From CAYZAK01 sp964476445 (GTDB lineage: Bacteria > CG03 > SLGR01 > JAGXOG01): DNA of 9,058 nt. Of this stretch, positions 1 to 5,687 are shown piece by piece. The notes under the pieces were generated by a model. That model did no database searches. It was not told the origin of the DNA and worked only from the letters and a program-made list of their open reading frames with translations. Every line of letters begins with the position of its first letter. Positions within the stretch are counted from its first letter, which is position 1. Location of the stretch: assembly GCA_964476445.1 (NCBI GenBank), contig CAYZAK010000053.1, forward strand, positions 1 to 9,058, read 5' to 3'. The position numbers were made by a program, and so were the translations under genes.

Positions 1-2
1 TG

Positions 3-722
3 GAGGCCGGGGCGGATATTTCAAAAGAACAGGATTTTTGCTGCGGTCAGGTAGATTGCAATATTTTTAATACCGCCGCGGGAACGGGAAATTTAAAGAT
101 ATTTGAATTTCTGTATGAATTTAAAGAAGTTAACACAAAGGAAAAAAATGACGCGCTGGCGGCCGCGGCCGAGCTTGAAAAGAGAAATGTAATGGAATTT
201 CTCCTGGAAAAAGGCGCGGAAGTTACAGGGGAAGCTTTACTTAGCACTTTAGATTCTGACAGTCCGGACAATCTGGATTTCCTCCTGAGTCACGGCGGCA
301 ATCCGGATAGTGCCGGTTATTCGAAAGAGAGCACCCTGCTTTCCGAAACTGTTCTCATGGGAAGAGAAAAGTTCGTTAAGATTCTACTGAAACATGGAGC
401 AGATGTAAATAAAAAAGTTTTTCACCGGGATATAAACGATGCTGTTACAGAAGACGTAACCCCGCTGATGCTTTCCGGTATTTATTCGGATAATTACAGG
501 ATTGCCCGGATGCTCACCGGTAACGGAGCCAAAGTGGATGAAAAAGATTCCAACGGGGAAACCGCGCTGATGCGGGCCGCCGGGAAGGGCAGGTTTATGA
601 CGGCCTCGCACCTTTTAAAGGCAGGAGCCGATAAAGATATAAAAAACGGTGCCGGCAAAACCGCTTACGGGATGTCGAAAGAAAATAATTATTATCTTAC
701 TACGGAATTGCTGGCCGGATAA
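3..722 (+). CDS. Ankyrin-repeat protein, 5'-partial
   Basis: The reading frame is open from the first full codon at the left edge to TAA at 720-722, giving 239 visible residues, so the true start lies outside the window. The ATG at 192 is internal: in-frame sequence upstream of it already carries ankyrin-like text (AGADI near residues 2-6). Clear repeats near the C-terminus have their TPL/TAL positions at visible residues 153 (DVTPLM), 187 (ETALMRAA) and 220 (KTAYGM), a 33-34 residue period typical of ankyrin repeats. A further unit around residues 111-137 ends in LLKHGADVN. Units before that are more degenerate. Ankyrin repeats are protein-binding scaffolds and no catalytic domain is visible. 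No signal peptide can be judged because the N-terminus is missing. A second ankyrin gene follows after 54 bases, so the pair is probably co-transcribed and paralogous. The binding partner is unknown. Confidence 0.88.
   Translation, partial: EAGADISKEQDFCCGQVDCNIFNTAAGTGNLKIFEFLYEFKEVNTKEKNDALAAAAELEKRNVMEFLLEKGAEVTGEALLSTLDSDSPDNLDFLLSHGGNPDSAGYSKESTLLSETVLMGREKFVKILLKHGADVNKKVFHRDINDAVTEDVTPLMLSGIYSDNYRIARMLTGNGAKVDEKDSNGETALMRAAGKGRFMTASHLLKAGADKDIKNGAGKTAYGMSKENNYYLTTELLAG
6..20 (+). repeat. 15-base direct repeat, copy 1
   Basis: GCCGGGGCGGATATT is identical to 1188-1202. In both places it encodes A-G-A-D-I within an ankyrin repeat using the same codons. It most likely reflects common ancestry of the two ankyrin genes; it is not a functional site. 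Confidence 0.6.
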
Positions 723-762
723 CAGATTACAACACAGCAGATATCTTAAACGTATATTAAAT

Positions 763-769
763 GGGAGGT
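763..769 (+). promoter_or_regulatory. Ribosome binding site of the second ankyrin gene
   Basis: GGGAGGT lies seven bases upstream of the ATG at 777. It is a strong match to the Shine-Dalgarno core and supports that start over any internal one. Confidence 0.75.
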
Positions 770-776
770 AAAAAAT

Positions 777-1709
777 ATGAAATTTATAGATATAAAAAAA
801 GATAATTACCGGGATATAAAAATTTTTGGCAATGTGGGAAAACCTGATTCCATGGGGATAACCCCGCTTATGAAAGCGGCTTATTACACCTCTCCGGAAG
901 TTGCCCGAAAACTCATAGATAAAGGAGCTAAAGTAAATGCCCGGGACTATCACGGAAGGACTCCGCTTTACTGGGCCGCGCTTAGCAATACGATGAATTC
1001 AGCAGATTTTTTAAAAGAGAGGTTCGTTGAAAAGAAAGGGGACTGTATTAAGGTGTGGAATCTGGAGTGCAGTGATATACCGGATATTACCTATAAAATA
1101 TTAAAGGACAGAAAAAAGTACGACGATCCGTCCGGATACGGAGTTTCAAGAGAAAAAATTTTTAAAATTATGGATCTGCTCCTGTCCGCCGGGGCGGATA
1201 TTAACCTGGAAACTCATTTTAATACTACTGTCGCCTACGAGTGGGTAAAGAGCGGTTTTGAGGAGGGCGTAAGATACGTATTTAAAAACGGGTATTCTCC
1301 CTCCGAACGGGAGAGTTATAAACTCCTTTACTGTGTTAAAGATCGGGAATTGTTTGAATTACTCATAGAAAAAGGAATAGACCCGGATGCCCGGGACAGG
1401 AGCGAAAGCAGCGCAGATTTAGGAGAAACAGCACTTCACGATGCCGCCGCTTCCGGAGATACTAAGAAGATAAACTGGCTTTTAGATGCCGGAGCCGGTA
1501 TAGACAAACCGGCATACTGGAAATACAGACCGACTTTTTATGCTGTTGGCGGCGGAGAAAATAAGGCCCTGGAGTTGCTCCTTAAAAGAGGAGCCGATAT
1601 AAAAGCAAAGGACCGGTTCGGCCGGACGGTATATAAACTGGCAAAAGAGACGGACAACGGGGAAGCCCGTTTAATAATTAAAGAGGAGAAGAAAAATGTG
1701 CGATCCTAA
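777..1709 (+). CDS. Ankyrin-repeat protein, complete
   Basis: This 310-aa protein starts at an ATG preceded by GGGAGGT and ends at TAA 1707-1709. Two near-consensus ankyrin units open it, with TPL at residues 29-31 and 62-64, exactly 33 residues apart, and KLIDKGAKVNARD between them. The middle (about 75-205) is divergent: a charged stretch at 75-115, then LLLSAGADIN and ELLIEKGIDPDARD. The C-terminal third returns to recognisable units with anchor threonines at 218 (ETALHDAA), 253 and 284 (RTVYKLA). No signal peptide, membrane segment or enzymatic domain is seen, so it is probably a cytoplasmic protein-interaction scaffold. Its last 14 bases overlap the following small gene, implying translational coupling. 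It shares a 15-base identity with the upstream ankyrin gene, consistent with tandem duplication. Its target is not evident from the sequence. Confidence 0.9.
   Translation: MKFIDIKKDNYRDIKIFGNVGKPDSMGITPLMKAAYYTSPEVARKLIDKGAKVNARDYHGRTPLYWAALSNTMNSADFLKERFVEKKGDCIKVWNLECSDIPDITYKILKDRKKYDDPSGYGVSREKIFKIMDLLLSAGADINLETHFNTTVAYEWVKSGFEEGVRYVFKNGYSPSERESYKLLYCVKDRELFELLIEKGIDPDARDRSESSADLGETALHDAAASGDTKKINWLLDAGAGIDKPAYWKYRPTFYAVGGGENKALELLLKRGADIKAKDRFGRTVYKLAKETDNGEARLIIKEEKKNVRS
1188..1202 (+). repeat. 15-base direct repeat, copy 2
   Basis: This is the second copy of the sequence at 6-20, encoding A-G-A-D-I in the LLLSAGADIN segment of the complete ankyrin protein. Flanking bases differ, so the identity is local. 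Confidence 0.6.
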
Positions 1710-1887
1710 AAAACATAAGGTATTTAAGAAAAATAAGTATATAAAGATCCTGGTCGGAGAATGTCTGAATACTTCCAGGGATGTTATAGAAGCTAACATG
1801 AGTAGATTTAATGAGGAAAAAGGATTGCAGGCGGTTTACAGAAAATTAAACGAGTGTATAGCCTTAATAGACGAGCTGGAAGAATAA
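1696..1887 (+). CDS. Small conserved-looking protein of unknown function (63 aa)
   Basis: I do not recognise this gene. It starts at ATG 1696 inside the end of the second ankyrin gene (14-base overlap), with GAGGAG at 1683-1688 as a well-placed ribosome binding site, and stops at TAA 1885-1887. The product has a basic N-terminus (residues 1-18, seven or more lysines) and a likely amphipathic helix at the C-terminus ending in ALIDELEE. Two cysteines besides Cys2 (near residues 23 and 53) are present, without a zinc-ribbon spacing. No membrane segment or signal is visible. The ribosome binding site, the overlap and the short distance to the ATPase gene (23 bases) argue that it is truly translated. 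It may be a small partner of the ATPase or of the ankyrin proteins, which is inference from position only. Its size recalls Spo0E-like peptides but the SQELD signature of that family is absent. Confidence 0.68.
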   Translation: MCDPKKHKVFKKNKYIKILVGECLNTSRDVIEANMSRFNEEKGLQAVYRKLNECIALIDELEE

Positions 1888-1891
1888 AAAG

Positions 1892-1900
1892 AAAGGAGGT
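1892..1900 (+). promoter_or_regulatory. Near-perfect Shine-Dalgarno site of the ATPase gene
   Basis: AAAGGAGGT is fully complementary to the usual 16S rRNA 3' end and lies ten bases before the ATG at 1911. It is the strongest ribosome binding site in the window. It suggests efficient independent translation of the compact ATPase even though the upstream gene is only 23 bases away. Confidence 0.8.
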
Positions 1901-1910
1901 ATAGATTAAC

Positions 1911-2546
1911 ATGCAAAAAGGCAAAATTGAGGGCGCGGTTATTGTTCCGGAAATCCAGTCTCTTAAAGTTAAGAATTTCGGAGTATTTAAAGACAAAGTA
2001 TTTAATTTTTCAAATAGATTGAATGTAATAACAGGTCCCAACGGAACCGGAAAGACCACTATTTTAACTGCTATCAGGTATATCTTAAAAGGAATTCCGG
2101 AAGATAAAAGATTTATGAATAAAAAAAGTAAACTGGAGATTAATTTAAACAGAAATATTTTATCCGCCGGCGGCCAAAAATATCTTTATTTTCTTAACAA
2201 ATTAAAAGCAGAAGAAGTTAAAGGTACTTTTGAATATGATCAGCCGGTTAAAAAGAGTACATTGGCTCTGGGAGACTACCGGTTATTTAAACTGACGGAA
2301 CTTCTGGATTATTATGATTCTCTGGCGGGTAATTACGCTCTTTTAATAGATGATTTTTGTACACGGCTGGATAAAGAAAAAAGAGAAAAAGTCATAGAAA
2401 AATTAGAAGGTATCCGGAAACAGGTAATAGTGGCAACACCTCACTCCATAGAAAAAGAAATTCCTGAAAGACAGGGGGATAAAAAAATAACATTAGAGTA
2501 TGACGGGCAAAAAGTAACCGTAAAAGAAAAATTTCATACAGGATGA
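1911..2546 (+). CDS. Compact RecF-like ABC-type ATPase (211 aa)
   Basis: The protein has the motif order of RecF/SMC-type ATPases. After a 15-residue leader, IQSLKVKNFGVF (15-26) matches the first strand of RecF/Rad50 heads. Walker A is GPNGTGKT at 42-49. A degenerate signature (LALGDYRL, about 118-125) sits where RecF has its SxGQ signature. Walker B is ALLIDD at 143-148, followed by a D-loop-like RLD (152-154), and a switch histidine is in VATPHS (H178). The stretch LSAGGQK (84-90) also looks like an ABC signature but lies about 55 residues before Walker B, which is too far for the classical arrangement. RecF is usually about 360 aa; here only about 70 residues separate Walker A from the signature, so lobe II or a coiled coil cannot fit. 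The second Walker B acidic residue is Asp, as in RecF, not Glu. It probably binds ATP and dimerises on DNA. It lies 132 bases before addB, suggesting a DNA-repair role. It is not clearly RecF itself, so no symbol is given. Confidence 0.82.
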   Translation: MQKGKIEGAVIVPEIQSLKVKNFGVFKDKVFNFSNRLNVITGPNGTGKTTILTAIRYILKGIPEDKRFMNKKSKLEINLNRNILSAGGQKYLYFLNKLKAEEVKGTFEYDQPVKKSTLALGDYRLFKLTELLDYYDSLAGNYALLIDDFCTRLDKEKREKVIEKLEGIRKQVIVATPHSIEKEIPERQGDKKITLEYDGQKVTVKEKFHTG

Positions 2547-2678
2547 TGCCCGGATTGCGAAAGATGCTCTATATTAAAGTTAAAGAAACGGTATTGCGGG
2601 TAAATGTTTGCATAGGTAGTGGATAATATGGTATTAATAAATACACTCAAATCTAAAAATAATTACCAGGATAAATAA
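2546..2678 (+). other. Gap with a chain of two tiny ORFs and a weak promoter candidate
   Basis: Two short frames tile the gap. The first is 2546-2626 (26 codons), whose ATG overlaps the ATPase stop as TGATG. The second is 2628-2678 (16 codons), starting one base after the TAA at 2624-2626 and ending with a TAA that directly abuts the addB ATG. Neither has a convincing ribosome binding site and their peptides resemble nothing known to me, so they are not called as genes. TATTAA at 2632-2637 preceded by TG at 2629-2630 forms a weak extended -10 element, with TTGCAT at 2608-2613 as a poor -35 and an 18-base spacer. No stem-loop followed by a T-run is seen, so there is no evidence of a terminator separating the ATPase from addB. 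For addB itself only a weak AGG (2668-2670) is available eight bases upstream. Confidence 0.4.
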
Positions 2679-5600
2679 ATGAAAAAATTCAATTATTTAA
2701 TAAGAGAATCTAAAGATAAAAGAATACTTATTCTTACCGGCAGTCCCCGTTCCGGAGATATTTTTCTTAAGACAGCTGTAAACCACTTTGAGCTCCCCGG
2801 ATTTAATAATATCACTTTTTTAAAACCTTCCCGGTTAGCTTCTAAAATAGCAGAAAAATATTTAATAAAAGCGGAAAAAACTCTTGTAAAACCTGCCCAC
2901 AAGCAACTCATCGCTATGAGATTAATCCGTAATAAAAAAGAGAGTACGACGGTATTTAGTGATATTATTGAAAGTATGGGTTTTCCGGGTAGTCTTGTTG
3001 ATTTTATAGATACCGTAAGAATGGCCGGGTTAGAACCTTCAAATATAAAAGAACTCGGAGAGGTATATCCCGGATCTAACACAAAATGGACAGAACTGGC
3101 AGAATTTGTTGAGGATTATAATAACAGCCTTAAAAGACAGGATTTAATAGATGAAGCAGGAGTTATTAAAAAAGCTGTAGATATTCTTAACCGCAGGGAT
3201 TCGGGAACTTTAAAAGACAGCGGTTTATATTTATTTCCAGACTTCCCGAAATTAGGCCTCCATGAATCTTTAATAAAAATTCTTGAAAGCAGTTATAATC
3301 TTCAAATTATAGATCCCTCTTCCATAAATTTTAGTAGAGAAGGAGATTTAAAATTTCTTTCGGATAATTTGTTTTCCGGTGCTGAAACTGCTTCCGGAGG
3401 TCCGGATAAAACCGTAAAACTTAATATTTCTACGGGAAGAAGAGAAGAAGCGGAAGATATAGTTCGTTCAATAATATTTCAAACATCACCGGATTTCGGA
3501 AATGTTTCAATAAATCTATCTTCTTATAAAGAACAGGTAAATCATGTTAAAGACGCTTTGGAAGATATCCCGGCAGTATTTACCGCCGGTCTTCCCGTAT
3601 CAACTACCCCGGCGGGCATAGCTATGCTCCGGTTTATAAAATTTTTACGGAATCCTAAAGATATACAGCCTTTCATTGAGATTATAAGGGAAGCAAATGT
3701 AAACTACGGAAAATTTCTAAATTCCGATAAAGATTATTATCCTAAAAACCGGTGGATAGAATATATCAAGGATGTAGTTCTTGCCGGCGGCCCGGTTAAC
3801 TGGGAAAAGGAGTTAAAACGAAAAAAAGAAAATGCCAGAAAAACTGATGAAAAATTAAAACAAATAATAAAAATACTGGAAAATTTTAATTCGGATTTTG
3901 CCGGTATTCAGGATGAATGTAAATTACCGGAACTGGTTGATATTATTTCACAGTTTCCGAAAAAATGGGTAAAAAATGTTGACGAAAAAGACGGTACGGC
4001 TTTAAAACAGATTAAAGAAGTATTAAGAGAATTAAAAGAATGTTCTGCCGGATATGAAATGGATCACGGTGAATTTTTAGAATTTATAGAGCAGCAAATT
4101 AATGAGATAATGATAGATTCCCGGTTACCTGACGGAAAGTCTGTGATAGTATCCCCTCTGAAGACAGCGGGTAAAACGGTAGTTTCCCACAAATATATCC
4201 TGGGAATGAATGGGCGGATTGTTCCCGGGCAGTACAGTTCTCCGACCTTTATTCCCGAAGAAGAACGAAAGTATTTGAATAAAAAATATAATGCTTCAAT
4301 TCCGGGGAAGGATTATGAATTAGAAGAAGAAAAAAATAATTTTATTCAAACCGTAAGAACAACCGAGGATAAATTAACTTTAAGTTACCCGGATATGGAT
4401 ATCAGGGAAGGAAAGAAACTGATGCCCTCTTCTTTTATTATGGAGACCTATGAAACTGTTACCGGAGAAACCGGAACAAAGAAAGCACTTAAAAATTGGG
4501 CGGGTAAAATTTCACCGGAAGACAGAAAACGGTTAACTAAGGCTGATTTTGAGAGGTTTATTATAAAAAACGGTGATAATTATACGGCAAAGGCTCTGCT
4601 TGGCAATTACGATAACCTTAAAACAGGTGCTAACCTGTTCAATAAACGCCGAAATACGGGACAGTATACCAGGGCAGACGGTAAATTAATTTCTCCGGAT
4701 TTAATTAGAAAAAGTAATCTTTTTGCTACCCGCAGTAAAAAAGAACTTAGTTCTAAAAAAGTGAATACTTTTATGGAATGCCCGTTTGCTTATTTTTTAA
4801 AGTACATTCTTCGTATTGAACCGACTAAAGAACTGGAAGTGGACCGTACTAAATGGCCGGACAACCTGAGAAGAGGGGATTTTTATCACCGGGTTTATTT
4901 TAATTTTTTATGTAAAATGAGGGCAGAAGGGAAATTACCTTTAGTGGATAATACTGAATTAGATACTCTCCTGGAAATTGCAGATGAAAAATTAAATACT
5001 CTTGCCCGTGAGATAGAACCTCCCAATGAGTATATGAAAAAACGTTTTCTATTGGAAGTTAAAAATAACCTTACTTCCTGGTATTACAATGAAGTAGAGG
5101 ACCAGGAAAAGTGGACACCGGTATATTTTGAGTTACCTTTCGGTAGAAAATATAAAGATGTAAGTGACCCATCCGTAGAGGAAGATTTAACTTCTTTTTT
5201 TAATTTACCCGGAAGTGATAACAAAATATCACTCGTAGGCAGTATTGACCGGGTGGATATAGATGAAGAGGGTAATATAAGAATAACCGATTATAAAACG
5301 GGAAAAGTTAATATTAAACAAGATGATATAGGAAAAGAAAAAAAGAATTTTCAGCTTATATTGTATACTAGGGCGCTCAAAAATTCTGATCTGGATTTAG
5401 ACCTAAGCAAAGATATCTCCGCCCGGTATTATTATTGTACCGGCCGGGGTAATTTTGAGCAGGTATATGTAAAGAATATGCCAAAACACTTAACGGATTT
5501 AAATAACGCTGTCAGTAATATGTTGAGTAAAGCGGACAAAGGAAAATTTATGCCTACCCCTAATAAAGACTGTGCTCCAAAACAATATAATTACAACAGC

Positions 5601-5687
5601 TGCGATTATTACAGGATATGCGGTAGAATGCTCCATTATTTTTACAAACCGAAGTTGGAAAACGCCGGCGGGGGAACAGGTGACTGA
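2679..5687 (+). CDS. addB: AddB-like subunit of the helicase-nuclease, with Fe-S PD-(D/E)XK nuclease
   Basis: This 1002-aa protein, somewhat shorter than AddB of Bacillus (about 1166 aa), fits the inactivated-helicase-plus-nuclease architecture. Residues 15-31 correspond to the AddB P-loop, but it reads GSPRSGDI (21-28): the catalytic Lys is Asp, so ATP binding there is doubtful. The middle carries AddB-type text such as YILGMNGRIVPG, EEERKYL and LTLSYPDMD. The C-terminal nuclease has ECPFAYF (Cys701), GDFYH (His737), the acidic residue of SIDRVD (Asp857), DYKTGK (Asp871, Lys873) and QLILY (Gln892, Tyr896): all catalytic positions are kept. Cys701 plus Cys965, Cys975 and Cys981 probably hold a 4Fe-4S cluster, but the last three have C-x9-C-x5-C spacing instead of the usual C-x2-C-x5-C. 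In AddAB this subunit cuts one strand and contributes to Chi recognition. The start ATG directly follows an in-frame TAA. Its stop overlaps the addA GTG. Confidence 0.9.
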   Translation: MKKFNYLIRESKDKRILILTGSPRSGDIFLKTAVNHFELPGFNNITFLKPSRLASKIAEKYLIKAEKTLVKPAHKQLIAMRLIRNKKESTTVFSDIIESMGFPGSLVDFIDTVRMAGLEPSNIKELGEVYPGSNTKWTELAEFVEDYNNSLKRQDLIDEAGVIKKAVDILNRRDSGTLKDSGLYLFPDFPKLGLHESLIKILESSYNLQIIDPSSINFSREGDLKFLSDNLFSGAETASGGPDKTVKLNISTGRREEAEDIVRSIIFQTSPDFGNVSINLSSYKEQVNHVKDALEDIPAVFTAGLPVSTTPAGIAMLRFIKFLRNPKDIQPFIEIIREANVNYGKFLNSDKDYYPKNRWIEYIKDVVLAGGPVNWEKELKRKKENARKTDEKLKQIIKILENFNSDFAGIQDECKLPELVDIISQFPKKWVKNVDEKDGTALKQIKEVLRELKECSAGYEMDHGEFLEFIEQQINEIMIDSRLPDGKSVIVSPLKTAGKTVVSHKYILGMNGRIVPGQYSSPTFIPEEERKYLNKKYNASIPGKDYELEEEKNNFIQTVRTTEDKLTLSYPDMDIREGKKLMPSSFIMETYETVTGETGTKKALKNWAGKISPEDRKRLTKADFERFIIKNGDNYTAKALLGNYDNLKTGANLFNKRRNTGQYTRADGKLISPDLIRKSNLFATRSKKELSSKKVNTFMECPFAYFLKYILRIEPTKELEVDRTKWPDNLRRGDFYHRVYFNFLCKMRAEGKLPLVDNTELDTLLEIADEKLNTLAREIEPPNEYMKKRFLLEVKNNLTSWYYNEVEDQEKWTPVYFELPFGRKYKDVSDPSVEEDLTSFFNLPGSDNKISLVGSIDRVDIDEEGNIRITDYKTGKVNIKQDDIGKEKKNFQLILYTRALKNSDLDLDLSKDISARYYYCTGRGNFEQVYVKNMPKHLTDLNNAVSNMLSKADKGKFMPTPNKDCAPKQYNYNSCDYYRICGRMLHYFYKPKLENAGGGTGD
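5670..5676 (+). promoter_or_regulatory. Purine-rich site supporting the addA GTG start
   Basis: GGGGGAA lies three bases before the GTG at 5680, inside the end of addB. The spacing is tighter than usual. It is the only plausible ribosome binding site for a start that gives addA a normal family N-terminus. The upstream in-frame ATG at 5572 would add 36 residues read out of frame from the AddB iron-sulfur region. Confidence 0.45.

Noticed and set aside
192..722. Ankyrin gene starting at ATG 192
   Set aside because: The frame is open to the left edge and the upstream residues already contain ankyrin-like sequence, so the ATG is internal and the gene is partial.
727..758. Promoter before the second ankyrin gene (TTACAA / TATATT)
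   Set aside because: The -10-like hexamer is good, but the -35 is poor and the spacer is 20 bases. The 54-base gap fits simple operon spacing.
2549..2600. Hairpin or terminator between the ATPase and addB
   Set aside because: Only a four-base CCCG/CGGG pairing with a long loop is found and no T-run follows.
5572..5679. N-terminal extension of addA from ATG 5572
   Set aside because: This frame overlaps the essential AddB cysteine region by over 100 bases, has no ribosome binding site, and the 36 extra residues do not match the AddA N-terminus. GTG 5680 gives the normal family start.
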